A program made the position numbers and the translations under genes. This document shows, piece after piece, positions 52,347-62,028 of a stretch of DNA of 64,000 bases. The stretch lies in assembly GCF_035967765.1 (NCBI RefSeq), contig NZ_JAYWIT010000004.1, one strand, 5' to 3'. This stretch comes from Conexibacter stalactiti (GTDB taxonomy: Bacteria > Actinomycetota > Thermoleophilia > Solirubrobacterales > Solirubrobacteraceae). The notes below the pieces were generated by a model. It was not told the DNA's origin. It searched no databases and was given only the letters and a program-made list of their open reading frames with translations. Positions within the stretch are counted from its first letter, which is position 1. Each line of letters begins with the position of its first letter.

Positions 52347-52366
52347 CTCACTCCCGAAGGACTCAA

Positions 52367-55300
52367 TTGACCTCCTTTTCGCCGCGTGCGCGGCGTCGTG
52401 GACGCCTGCCCGTGCTGCTGGCCGGTGTCGCGCTGGCGGCCGGCGTGGTCCCGACCGCGGCCACGGCAGCCGATTCGCTGACGCTGACCGACACGACTGA
52501 AGCTGTCGGTCCCGGCATCACCCTCCGCCATCTCAAGACGCTCGAGCCCGGCGGCTGGTACGACTACCAGCTGCTGACGGCGAGACTGTCGGACGTCGTC
52601 TCCTCCGACCTGCTGTCGGGCGCGACGGTCACCGAGACCGGCGCGATCTCCGGCAAGGCCGACAGAGCCGGCGCCGTCGCCGGCGTCAACGGCGACTTCT
52701 TCGACATCGACAACTCGGGCGCGCCGCAGAACATCGCCGTCAGAGGCGGCGAGCTGCTGAAGAGCGCCAACTTCGGCCTCACGTCGCCCGCCGTCGGCGT
52801 CACCAGAGCCGGCATCGGCGGGATCGTCAACACCGCGCTCGACGCGAAGGCGACGGTCAAGGGCGCCGAGGTGCCCGTCGCGGCGCTCAACACCGCCGGC
52901 GGCATCCCCGCCGGCAGCTACGCCGCCTACACCTCGAAGTGGGGCACCTACAGCCGCGCGCGCGGCTTCAGCGGCGTCACCAACGTCGCCGAGGCGCTCG
53001 TCCAGAACGGCAGAGTCGTCTCCGTCAACGCGACTGCGCTCGGCGCCGGCGAGATCCCCGCCGACGGCTTCTACCTCGTCGGTCGCGACGCGGCAGCCGA
53101 CGCGATCCGCGCGCTCGTCCCCGGCGACGACGTGACGCTCGCCTACGGCCTCGCCGACGAGGTCTCCAAGCAGCTGCAGTTCGCGGTCGGCGGCAACGAG
53201 GTGCTGATCCGCGACGGCGCCGTGCTGCCGAACCTCGACCAGACGATCCACCCGCGCACCGCGATCGGCTTCGCCGACGGCGGCAGAACGGTGCTGCTGC
53301 TGACGGCCGACGGCCGCCAGGCGCCGGTGCTCGGCGCCACGACGCAGAAGATGGCCGAGATGCTCGACGCCGAGGGCGCCGAGACGGCGATCAACCTCGA
53401 CGGCGGCGGCTCGACCACGATGGTCGCGCGCCCGCTCGGCGACGCCAGAGTCAAGGTCCGCAACAGCCCCTCCGACGGCAACGAGCGGCGCGATCCCAAC
53501 GGCGTCGGCATCTTCGTCGCGCCCGGCAACGGGCTCGTCGAGCAGCTGCTGCTGTCGCCCGACGGCGACGAGGCGCGGGTCTTCCCCGGCCTCCACCGCA
53601 CGCTGCGCGCCAAGGCGGTCGACGACCACCAGACGCCGGTCTCGGTCGCCCGCGGCGACATCCGCTGGAGCGCCAACGAGGGCACGGTCGACGGCGGGCT
53701 GCTGAAGGCCCCCGACAACGTCTTCGGTCACATCCGCGTGCGCGCGGCGACCGACACGGCGCAGGCCGACGTCGCCGTCAGAGTGCTCGGCGAGCTGCAC
53801 GCGCTGGAGCTGTCGACGCAGCGGCTCTCGTTCGCCGACAGCGGCGCCGACCGCGCGACGATCGTCAGAGTCACCGGCCGCGACGCCGAGGGCTTCACCG
53901 CCCCGGTCGAGCCGCAGGACCTCGAGCTCGACTACGACGACTCGGTCGTCAAGATCACGCCGTCGGGCAACAGCCTGAAGATCACGCCGCTGACCGCCGG
54001 CGGCACGATCCTCAACGTCTGGGCCGGTGACCAGCAGATCAAGCTGCCGGTCACCGTCGGCGTCCAGACGCACGTCGATGACTACCTGCTGACGCGCAAC
54101 CCGATCGCCAGCAGACTGTGGCAGTGGACCGGCACGGCCGCGATCGCGCGGACGCTGACCGACACCGCCGAGGGCGTCAGAGTCGACTACAGCGCCGGCC
54201 GCAACATCGGCATCACCTCGGTCGGCACGACCGGCCAGTTCCAGCTCCCGGGCGCGCCGCTGCGCGTGCACGTGAGAGTGAAGTCGACGGAGAGAGTGAC
54301 GCTCACCTACGGCGCCTTCAGACAGGTCGACGGCACCTACAAGAACCTCTACGGCGCCCCGCTCGTGCCGGGCTGGAACGACGTGGTCTTCACCATGCCG
54401 GCCGACACGAGATTCCCGATCTGGTTCGACACCTTCCAGGCGATCGAGACGAACGTCGCGCTGCAGAGAGCCGGCTCGATCGTCGTCGGCGAGGTCTCGG
54501 CCGACGTGCCGAGCGAGGTCGAGCTGCCCGAGCAGGAGCCGCTGCGCTCCGACGCGCTGATCTCGGCCGACGGCTCGCTGCAGGACGGCGAGCAGGAGTT
54601 CACCTTCGCGACGCTCTCCGACGTCCAGTTCACGCACGTCAACACCGAGATGGTGCCGGTCGCGATCCAGGCGCTGAAGCGGATCCGCGCGACCGACGCC
54701 GACCTCGTCGTGCTCAACGGCGACATCGTCGACCTCGGCGAGAGATCGGACATCGACCTCGCGCGCACGACGCTGGAGGCCGGCGGCTGCGAGCTGGTCG
54801 AGCTGGGCAGCGCGACGCTGCCGGAGAAGACCGCGTACAGCATCCCCTGCCTCTACGTGCCCGGCAACCACGAGTCGTACATCCCCGGCGGCCAGGGCAC
54901 GCTCGACGCGTTCGAGGCCGAGTTCGGCAGACCGTACGGCTACACCGACCACAAGGGCACCCGCTTCATCACGCTCAACAGCTCGCTCGGCTCCTTCCGC
55001 GGCTCGGACTTCGAGCAGCTGCCGATGCTGCAGTCGGCGCTCGAAGAGGCCGCGCAGGACGAGGCGATCGACAACGTGATGGTCTTCGCCCATCACCCGG
55101 TCGACGACCCGGCCGAGACGAAGTCGAGCCAGCTCGGCGACCGCGTCGAGGTGCAGCTGATCAAGAGACTGCTGTCGGACTTCCGTGACGACAGCGGCAA
55201 GGGCGTCGCCATGGTCGGCTCGCACGCGCAGATCATGAACGTCCACCGCGAGGAGGGCGTCCCCTACGTCGTGCTGCCGTCCTCGGGCAAGGCGCCGTAC

Positions 55301-56638
55301 GGCACGCCCGATCGCGGCGGCATCACCGGCTGGGTCCGCTGGGGCGTCGACAGCGACGCCAACGCGGCCGAGCAGTGGCTCGAGCTGGACGTCCACCCGT
55401 TCGCGCAGACGATCGACCTGCAGGTGCCGGAGCAGCTCGAGGTCGGCACCAGCGCGCCGCTCGGCGGCACGCTCGTGCAGCCGACGGGCGTCTCCACCGG
55501 CTCCCGCACGGTGCCGCTGCGCTACCCGCTGTCGCTGCGCTGGTCCGGCAGCGAGCAGCTCGCGATCGGCAGCGGCGACGACGCCGTCGAGGCCGCCCGC
55601 GAGGACGGCAAGACGGCGATCCTCGATCCCGCCACGGGCGAGCTGACGGCGCTGACCGACGGCACGGTCGACGTCACCGTCGAGGCCGACTCGATGAGAG
55701 CGGGCGACGACATGTCGCCGATCAGAACCACCAAGACGGTCGCGGTCGTCGCCTCGACGGCGCCGGGCCCGAAGGCGTGGCTCTCCGCGCCGGTCTTCCC
55801 CGACCAGGCCGCGACCACGATCGGCGCCGCGCAGGCCGTGACGGTCGCCAACACCGGTGACGAGCCGCTGGAGCTGCGCTTCGACAAGCTCGTCGCCGTC
55901 GACGGCCCGCAAGGCGACTTCGTCGTCGTCTCTGACGCCTGCGACGACGTCACGATCGCGCCCGGCGCCTCGTGCGAGGTGCTGGTGCGGTTCGCGCCGC
56001 AGCGTGAGAACGCGACCTCGAGCGCCAAGCTCGTCTTCCGCGCCAACACCGCCGAGCAGCGTCACACGGTGACGATCTCGGCCGCCTCGACCGGCCTCCC
56101 GAGAGGCCCGAAGGGCGACCAGGGCGAGCAGGGTCAGCCCGGTGAGGACGGCCCGGCCGGCCAGCCCGGCAGCGACGGCAGAGACGGCGCCGCCGGCGCC
56201 GACGGCAGAGACGGCCCGCAGGGCGAGTCGGGCGCGCCCGGCCCGCAGGGCCCGGTCGGCGGGATCGGTCCCGTCGGCCCGGCCGGCAACGACGGCGCGA
56301 CCGGCCCCGCCGGCACGGCCGGCGCCAAGGGCGACAAGGGCGACACCGGCGCGACCGGCGCGAAGGGCGACAAGGGCGCCCCGGGCCGCGACGCGCTCGT
56401 CACCTGCACGGTCAGAAACGCCAGAGTGACGTGCAAGGTCACGTACGCGAGCAGAAGCTCGGCGAAGAACGCCAAGGTCCGCGCGACCAGCAAGGCGAGC
56501 CTCGTCCGCAACGGCCGCACCTACGCCAAGGGCCGCGTCAGCAGCCTGAAGGCGACCCGCAGAGTCACGCGCGGCAGCTACACGCTGCGCGTCGGCAGCG
56601 GCAAAGCCGCCCAGCGGCTGGCGGTGACGGTCCGCTAG
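52367..56638 (+). CDS. Secreted phosphodiester glycosidase/metallophosphoesterase with collagen-like tail, copy 1
   Basis: 1,423 residues from TTG 52367 (AAGGA 6 bases upstream). Signal peptide ends near residue 35 (PTAATAADS). Residues about 95-385 form an NAGPA-type phosphodiester glycosidase (GVNGDFFD near 106, NLDGGGSTTMV near 343). Invasin/jelly-roll-like sandwiches follow (400-730). A calcineurin-like phosphoesterase occupies about 745-980: LSDVQF, LNGDIVD, PGNHES, FAHHP, GSHAQI. Next are a linker domain, a choice-of-anchor (ASPM/Hydin-like) domain (1160-1240), a Gly-X-Y collagen-like stretch (1244-1343) and an 80-residue C-terminal sandwich with VTCTV/VTCKVTY. It probably scavenges phosphate from sugar-phosphodiester polymers at the cell surface. 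Confidence 0.82.
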   Translation: MTSFSPRARRRGRLPVLLAGVALAAGVVPTAATAADSLTLTDTTEAVGPGITLRHLKTLEPGGWYDYQLLTARLSDVVSSDLLSGATVTETGAISGKADRAGAVAGVNGDFFDIDNSGAPQNIAVRGGELLKSANFGLTSPAVGVTRAGIGGIVNTALDAKATVKGAEVPVAALNTAGGIPAGSYAAYTSKWGTYSRARGFSGVTNVAEALVQNGRVVSVNATALGAGEIPADGFYLVGRDAAADAIRALVPGDDVTLAYGLADEVSKQLQFAVGGNEVLIRDGAVLPNLDQTIHPRTAIGFADGGRTVLLLTADGRQAPVLGATTQKMAEMLDAEGAETAINLDGGGSTTMVARPLGDARVKVRNSPSDGNERRDPNGVGIFVAPGNGLVEQLLLSPDGDEARVFPGLHRTLRAKAVDDHQTPVSVARGDIRWSANEGTVDGGLLKAPDNVFGHIRVRAATDTAQADVAVRVLGELHALELSTQRLSFADSGADRATIVRVTGRDAEGFTAPVEPQDLELDYDDSVVKITPSGNSLKITPLTAGGTILNVWAGDQQIKLPVTVGVQTHVDDYLLTRNPIASRLWQWTGTAAIARTLTDTAEGVRVDYSAGRNIGITSVGTTGQFQLPGAPLRVHVRVKSTERVTLTYGAFRQVDGTYKNLYGAPLVPGWNDVVFTMPADTRFPIWFDTFQAIETNVALQRAGSIVVGEVSADVPSEVELPEQEPLRSDALISADGSLQDGEQEFTFATLSDVQFTHVNTEMVPVAIQALKRIRATDADLVVLNGDIVDLGERSDIDLARTTLEAGGCELVELGSATLPEKTAYSIPCLYVPGNHESYIPGGQGTLDAFEAEFGRPYGYTDHKGTRFITLNSSLGSFRGSDFEQLPMLQSALEEAAQDEAIDNVMVFAHHPVDDPAETKSSQLGDRVEVQLIKRLLSDFRDDSGKGVAMVGSHAQIMNVHREEGVPYVVLPSSGKAPYGTPDRGGITGWVRWGVDSDANAAEQWLELDVHPFAQTIDLQVPEQLEVGTSAPLGGTLVQPTGVSTGSRTVPLRYPLSLRWSGSEQLAIGSGDDAVEAAREDGKTAILDPATGELTALTDGTVDVTVEADSMRAGDDMSPIRTTKTVAVVASTAPGPKAWLSAPVFPDQAATTIGAAQAVTVANTGDEPLELRFDKLVAVDGPQGDFVVVSDACDDVTIAPGASCEVLVRFAPQRENATSSAKLVFRANTAEQRHTVTISAASTGLPRGPKGDQGEQGQPGEDGPAGQPGSDGRDGAAGADGRDGPQGESGAPGPQGPVGGIGPVGPAGNDGATGPAGTAGAKGDKGDTGATGAKGDKGAPGRDALVTCTVRNARVTCKVTYASRSSAKNAKVRATSKASLVRNGRTYAKGRVSSLKATRRVTRGSYTLRVGSGKAAQRLAVTVR
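56098..56395 (+). repeat. Collagen-like Gly-X-Y repeats, copy 1
   Basis: About 33 Gly-X-Y triplets in frame (for example GPKGDQGEQGQPGEDG). Pro and charged residues fill X and Y, with Asp/Glu and Lys early and GAKGDKGDTG late. Such repeats form trimeric stalks in bacterial proteins. Confidence 0.88.
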
Positions 56639-56731
56639 CAGGCAGGCAGCAGCAGACGCAACGCACCGCGGCCGGTCGCGCTCCTCGCGCGGCCGGCCGC
56701 ACCCCGTCCGCCCCCGTTCAGGAGACCTTCC

Positions 56732-59700
56732 GTGAATCCCATCCCCCTGCCGTCGGTGCGCCGCCGGCTGCGCGCGGCGCTCGCCGCCGGCGCCGTCGTC
56801 GCGCTGGCAGCGCCCGGCGCGGCCGCCGCCGCCGACCCGCTCACGCTGACCGACAAGAGCGAGCCGATCGGCCCCGGCATCGAGCTGCGCCACCTCGAGA
56901 CGCTCAGCCCCAGCGGCTGGACCGACGCCCAGATCCTGACCGTCGACCTCGCCGAGGAGGCGGTCACGACCGACCTGCTGATGGCCGAGCACGTCGGCCA
57001 GGCCGCGCCGCTCACCAGCATGGCCAGATCGTCCGGCGCGATCGCCGGCGTCAACGGCGACTTCTTCGACATCGGCAACTCCGGCGCCGCGCTGCGGCCG
57101 GCGATCAGAAGCGGCAGAGTCGTCAAGTCGGGCAGTCCGGAGACCGTCGTCGGCGTCACGAACGACCGTCTCGGCTCGCTCACGTCGCTGGCGCTGGAGG
57201 CGACCGCGACCTTCCCGGGCGACGTCAGGCAGCAGGTCCGCTCCTTCGACGCGCTCGGCGCCGGCAACGGCACGATCGCCGCGTTCACCTCGAACTGGGG
57301 CGCCTACTCGCGCGCCCTGGCGACCGGCAGCAGCAGCGACCGCGCGGAGGCGATCGTCACCGACGGCGTCGTCGTCTCGGTCGACCCGGCCGGCGCCGGC
57401 GAGGGGACGCTGCCGGCCAACACGATCGCGCTCGTCGGCCGCGAGGCCGGCGCCGCCGCGATCCGCACGCTGAGAGTCGGCGACGCCGTCGACTTCCAGT
57501 ACAGACTGAACGGCGACGGCGTCGACGACCTCGCCTTCGCGATCGGCGCCGCTCACCCGCTCCTCAATGACGGGGTCGTGCAGCCGCAGGGCGACCAGTC
57601 GACCGCGCCGCGCACGGCGGTCGGCTTCTCCGAGGATCGCCGCACGATGTACCTCGCGGTCGCCGACGGCCGCCAGACCGCGGTGCTCGGCCCGAGACTG
57701 GCCGAGATGGGCGAGCTGATGAAGTCGGTCGGCGCCGACGACGCGATCAACCTCGACGGCGGCGGCTCCAGCACGCTGATCGCGCGTCCGCTCGGCGCCG
57801 CCGCGCCGACCGTGCGCAACACGCCGTCGGACGGCAGCGAGCGCGCGACGCCGAACGGCATCGGCCTCTTCCTCGCGCCTGGCAGCGGCGTCGCCGACGA
57901 GCTGGTCGTCTCGCCCTCGGGCGAGCAGGCGCGCGTCTTCCCGGGCCTGCACCGCACGCTCGGCGCCAAGGCCGTCGACGAGAACGGCGGCCCGGTCGCG
58001 CTGCCGCGCGGCGAGGTCCGCTGGAGCGCCAACGAGGGCGCCGTCCCTGGCGGCCTGCTGCACGCGCCCGAGAACGTCTTCGGCCACATCCGCGTGCGCG
58101 CCACGACCGACACGGTCCAGGCGTCGCTCGCCGTCAGAGTGCTCGGCGAGCTGGCCGAGGTCGAGCCCTCGCGCCGCCGCCTCTCGTTCACCGACACGAG
58201 CAGCAGCGCGACCGTGCTCAACCTGACCGGCCGCGATGGCGAGGGATTCGCCGCCGCGATCGACCCGATCGACGCCGAGCTCGACTACGACGACGCGATC
58301 GTCTCGATCCAGCCGTCGGGCACCGGCCTGAAGATCACGCCGAAGGCCAACGGCGCGACGATCCTGACGATCTCGGTCGGCGGTCAGCAGGTGACGGTGC
58401 CGATCACGGTCGGCTTCGACACGATCACGCTCGACGAGTTCGACTCGGCCGCCAACTGGACCTTCCGCCACGATCGCTCGCCGAGCGGCGCGATCTCGAT
58501 CGTGCCCGGCGGTCACACCGGCAACGGCCTCAGAGTCGACTACGACTTCACCGCCGCGACCGCGACCCGCAGCGCCGGCGCCCGCGCGCTGACGCAGATC
58601 CCGCTGCCGGGCCAGCCGCTGCGCGTCTCGGTGTGGGTCAAGAGCGACGGCAACGGCCAGTGGCCGACGCTGTCGCTGCGCGACTCCTCCAGCGCCGCGG
58701 GCAGAGTGCTCGACCTGCGCGGCGACTACCTCACGAGAGCGGGCTGGGTGAAGGTGACCGCGTCGCTGCCGAGCAGCGGCGTCGTCTACCCGGTGCGGCT
58801 CGACAACGTCCGCTTCATCGAGACGGCGGCCGCGAGACAGTACAGGGGCTCGCTCGTGATCGACGACCTCCAGGTCGACGTGCCGAGCGAGATCGAGACG
58901 CCGGCCGAGCCGCCGCTGCAGGCCGACCGCCTGATCGACGCCGACGGCAGACTGCCGGCGGCCGGCGGCGAGCGCTTCGAGTTCGCGACGCTCTCCGACA
59001 TCCAGTTCACCGCCGCCAACCAGGAGCTGGTGCCGGTCACCGCCGCCGCGATGAAGCGGATCCGCGCGCAGAGACCGGACTTCGTCGTCCTCAACGGCGA
59101 CATCGTCGACACCGGCTACCAGGCCGACGTCGAACTGGCGAGAAGAGTCCTGACGGAGGCCGGCTGCAACCTCGTCGAGGCCGGCACGCCGGCGCCGGCG
59201 CCGACCGCGAACACCGTCCCCTGCTACTACGTGCCGGGCAACCACGAGTCGTACGGCACCGACAACCTCAACGCCTGGAAGTCCCAGTTCGGCAGACCGT
59301 ACGGGACCTTCGACCACAAGGGCACGCGCGTCGTGCTGCTGAACTCGACGCGCGGCTCGCTGCGCGGCTCCGACTACGACCAGCTGCCGCTGCTGCAGGC
59401 GGCGCTGGACGACGCGGCGGCCGACGACGCGATCAACAACGTGCTCGTCTTCGCCCACCACCCGACCAACGACCCCGACCCCGGCGACGCCAGCCAGCTC
59501 GGCGACCGCAAGGAGGTCGCGCTGATCGAGCGGCTGCTGTCCGACTTCCGTGACGAGAGCGGCGGCAAGGGCGTCGCGATGGCCGGCTCGCACGCGCAGA
59601 TCGTCAACGTCGACCGGATCGAGGGCGTCCCGTACGTCGTGCTCCCGTCGTCGGGCAAGTCGCCGTACGGCACGCCCGACCGCGGCGGCATGACCGGCTG

Positions 59701-60988
59701 GATGCGCTGGAGCGTCGACGGTGCCGAGACGGCCGACGGCGACTGGCTCAACATCGACGTGCGCCCGTTCGCGCAGCAGATCGACCTCGACGCGCCGGCC
59801 GAGCTGGAAGTCGGCGCGAGCGCGCCGCTCGGCGGCGAGCTGGTGCAGCCCTCCGGCGTCTCCACCGGGACGCGGCGGGTGCCGCTGCGCTACCCGGCGT
59901 CGATCCGCTGGAGCGGCTCGGCCGAGCTGGCGATCGGCAGCGGCGAGGAGGCGGTCGAGGCCGCGCGCGAGGCCGGCAAGGTCGCGCTGCTGGACCCGGC
60001 GACGGGCGCGCTGACGGCGCTGAAGAGCGGCCAGGTGGCGGTCGTCGCCGAGGCCGATTCGATGAGAACCGGCGACGACCTCGCGCCGATCAGCGCGCAG
60101 AAGACGGTCAACGTCGTCGCCTCGACGGCGCCCGGCCCGAAGGCGTGGATCACCGCGCCGACGTTCGCGCCGCAGCCGGCGACGACGTTCGGCCCGGCGC
60201 AGGAGCTGCGCGTCGCCAACACCGGCGACGAGCCGCTGGAGCTGTCGCTGAAGCGGATCGAGACGGTCGAGGGCCCGGTCGGCGACTTCGTCGTCGCGGC
60301 CGACTCCTGCACGGACGTGACGGTCGCGCCGGGAGATGCCTGCACGCTGCTGGTGCGGTTCGCGCCGCAGCGCGCCGACGCGACCTCGACGGCCCGCTTC
60401 GTCTTCGCCGCCAACACGGCCGAGGTGCGCCACACGGTGACGGTCAGCGCGACCAGCACCGGTCTGCCGAAGGGCGACAGAGGCGACCAGGGGACCCCGG
60501 GCGAGCCCGGCGCCCCGGGTGAGCCGGGCACGCCCGGCTCAGACGGCGCCGACGGCGCGGCCGGCAGAGACGGCGCGCAGGGTCCGACGGGCGTCGACGG
60601 GCCGGTCGGCCCGGTCGGTGCCGACGGTCCCGCCGGCCCGGCCGGCAGCGACGGCGCGACCGGCCCGGCCGGCGTTGCCGGCGCGCCGGGCGCCAAGGGC
60701 GACGCCGGCGCGACCGGCGCGAAGGGCGCGACCGGCGAGAAGGGCCGCGACGCGCTCGTCACCTGCACCGTCAGAGGCGGGACGAGAGTGACCTGCGTCG
60801 TGACCTACACGTCGAGAAGCTCGGTCAAGAAGGCGGCCGTGAAGAAGACGGCGAAGGCGTCGCTGGTGCGCAACGGCCGCACCTACGCGAAGGGCCGCGT
60901 CGGCAACCTCAAGGCGACGCGCAGAATCGCGCGCGGCAGCTACACGCTGAAGGTCGCGGGCAGCTCGCTGCCCGTGCGCGTGCGCTAG
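56732..60988 (+). CDS. Secreted phosphodiester glycosidase/metallophosphoesterase with collagen-like tail, copy 2
   Basis: 1,418 residues from GTG 56732, with AGGAG 8 bases upstream; 93 bases after copy 1. Signal peptide with cleavage near residue 34 (GAAAAADP). The same domain order as copy 1: NAGPA-type domain (GVNGDFFD near 105, NLDGGGSSTL near 342), sandwiches, phosphoesterase (LSDIQF near 755, LNGDIVD, PGNHES, AHHPTND, GSHAQI near 951), choice-of-anchor domain, collagen-like stretch and C-terminal sandwich. The region around residues 560-740 has diverged from copy 1, so binding specificity may differ. Probably cotranscribed with copy 1. Confidence 0.82.
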   Translation: MNPIPLPSVRRRLRAALAAGAVVALAAPGAAAAADPLTLTDKSEPIGPGIELRHLETLSPSGWTDAQILTVDLAEEAVTTDLLMAEHVGQAAPLTSMARSSGAIAGVNGDFFDIGNSGAALRPAIRSGRVVKSGSPETVVGVTNDRLGSLTSLALEATATFPGDVRQQVRSFDALGAGNGTIAAFTSNWGAYSRALATGSSSDRAEAIVTDGVVVSVDPAGAGEGTLPANTIALVGREAGAAAIRTLRVGDAVDFQYRLNGDGVDDLAFAIGAAHPLLNDGVVQPQGDQSTAPRTAVGFSEDRRTMYLAVADGRQTAVLGPRLAEMGELMKSVGADDAINLDGGGSSTLIARPLGAAAPTVRNTPSDGSERATPNGIGLFLAPGSGVADELVVSPSGEQARVFPGLHRTLGAKAVDENGGPVALPRGEVRWSANEGAVPGGLLHAPENVFGHIRVRATTDTVQASLAVRVLGELAEVEPSRRRLSFTDTSSSATVLNLTGRDGEGFAAAIDPIDAELDYDDAIVSIQPSGTGLKITPKANGATILTISVGGQQVTVPITVGFDTITLDEFDSAANWTFRHDRSPSGAISIVPGGHTGNGLRVDYDFTAATATRSAGARALTQIPLPGQPLRVSVWVKSDGNGQWPTLSLRDSSSAAGRVLDLRGDYLTRAGWVKVTASLPSSGVVYPVRLDNVRFIETAAARQYRGSLVIDDLQVDVPSEIETPAEPPLQADRLIDADGRLPAAGGERFEFATLSDIQFTAANQELVPVTAAAMKRIRAQRPDFVVLNGDIVDTGYQADVELARRVLTEAGCNLVEAGTPAPAPTANTVPCYYVPGNHESYGTDNLNAWKSQFGRPYGTFDHKGTRVVLLNSTRGSLRGSDYDQLPLLQAALDDAAADDAINNVLVFAHHPTNDPDPGDASQLGDRKEVALIERLLSDFRDESGGKGVAMAGSHAQIVNVDRIEGVPYVVLPSSGKSPYGTPDRGGMTGWMRWSVDGAETADGDWLNIDVRPFAQQIDLDAPAELEVGASAPLGGELVQPSGVSTGTRRVPLRYPASIRWSGSAELAIGSGEEAVEAAREAGKVALLDPATGALTALKSGQVAVVAEADSMRTGDDLAPISAQKTVNVVASTAPGPKAWITAPTFAPQPATTFGPAQELRVANTGDEPLELSLKRIETVEGPVGDFVVAADSCTDVTVAPGDACTLLVRFAPQRADATSTARFVFAANTAEVRHTVTVSATSTGLPKGDRGDQGTPGEPGAPGEPGTPGSDGADGAAGRDGAQGPTGVDGPVGPVGADGPAGPAGSDGATGPAGVAGAPGAKGDAGATGAKGATGEKGRDALVTCTVRGGTRVTCVVTYTSRSSVKKAAVKKTAKASLVRNGRTYAKGRVGNLKATRRIARGSYTLKVAGSSLPVRVR
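60466..60752 (+). repeat. Collagen-like Gly-X-Y repeats, copy 2
   Basis: About 31 Gly-X-Y triplets (for example GDRGDQGTPGEPG). Same place in the protein as in copy 1 but with more Pro/Ala and fewer charged residues at the end (GAKGATGEKG). Confidence 0.88.
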
Positions 60989-62028
60989 CCGCCGAGCAGC
61001 AGCGGCAGCACCCGCTCCCGTACCGCCGCGTCGAAGCTGGCGCGGCGGTAGGGGGCGAGCAGCTCGGCGGCGCGGACGGCGTAGGCGTCGTCGCCAGCCG
61101 ATTGCGCGTCGTCGAGCGCGGCGCGGAGCGCGCTGCCGAGCTCTTCGCTGACGTAGCGCGGCTCGAGCGCGCGGGCCAGCTCCAGCGCCGGATAGGCGCC
61201 CGCGGCAGGCGTCGTCACCAGCCGGCAGCCGTCGGCGAGCGCCTCCAGCTGGGCGATCCCGTGGTCCTCGCGCAGCGGCGCGGCGACGAAGACGCGCGCG
61301 CGCCGCAGCAGCGCGCGGTACTCGGCCGGCGCCAGCAGCCCGGTCCCCTCCGCGCCGTCGCCGAGCGGACCGCTCTGGCCGGCGATCAGCAGCGTCTCGC
61401 CCGGCCGCCGCACCGTCGCCCACGCGGCGAGGATGCGGTCGAGCCCCTTCTTGACGGGATCGGCGGCGTAGGCGAGCGCGGCGACATCGCGGGCGGGCGC
61501 GGCCGCCGCGTCGGCCGGTGCGGGCGTCGTGCCGGGCGGGGCCGCGTCGGCGTCGGCCGGTCGCGTCGGCTCGACCGGCACCGGCAGCACGACCGCGGGC
61601 GTGGCCGCGCGCACGCGCGCCGGCAGCGGCGACAGGCTGCCCGCGCTCATCGGCAGCAGCAGCTTCGCGGCCGCCATCCGCCGCGGCTCGACCTGCCGCT
61701 GCCAGATCCCGTGCCGGCCGGGGCGGTTGTCGAGCGCCGGCGAGTCGAACCAGATCGCGCCCGGCCGCGGCGCCAGCAGCGCCGCGGTCGCGGAGCTGTA
61801 GATCACACCGTGCGGGTCGTGCGCGGCGATTCCGCGCAGCGCCGCGGCGCGGCAGGCGCGCGCCTGCACGAGGTCGGTCAGCGCGAAGGTGCGCACGCGC
61901 GGGACCGGGCCGGCGGCGGCGACCTCGACACGCGCGCCGGCGCGCGCGATCGCGGCGGCGAGCTGCTCGTCGGCGCCGCGCCAGCCGGCGGTCGTGCCGA
62001 GCGAGACGAGGAGGACGTCGGCGCTCAA
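60985..62028 (-). CDS. GT4-type glycosyltransferase
   Basis: 347 residues from TTG 62028, overlapping the upstream stop as TTGA. The C-terminal half has the GT4 E-x7-E motif in REDHGIAQLEALADG and a donor-binding TTPAAGAYPAL. The N-terminal half starts VLLVSLGTTAGWRG. It probably uses a nucleotide sugar and acts in the cytoplasm, with the four-span membrane protein encoded just upstream. The acceptor is unknown. Confidence 0.82.
   Translation of the reverse strand: MSADVLLVSLGTTAGWRGADEQLAAAIARAGARVEVAAAGPVPRVRTFALTDLVQARACRAAALRGIAAHDPHGVIYSSATAALLAPRPGAIWFDSPALDNRPGRHGIWQRQVEPRRMAAAKLLLPMSAGSLSPLPARVRAATPAVVLPVPVEPTRPADADAAPPGTTPAPADAAAAPARDVAALAYAADPVKKGLDRILAAWATVRRPGETLLIAGQSGPLGDGAEGTGLLAPAEYRALLRRARVFVAAPLREDHGIAQLEALADGCRLVTTPAAGAYPALELARALEPRYVSEELGSALRAALDDAQSAGDDAYAVRAAELLAPYRRASFDAAVRERVLPLLLGG

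Noticed and set aside
52310..60433. An uninterrupted 2,707-codon minus-strand frame through both phosphodiesterase genes.
   Set aside because: It is the antisense shadow of strongly G/C-ending codons; the translation is rich in Arg/Asp/Val with no domains, while the plus strand carries clear catalytic motifs.
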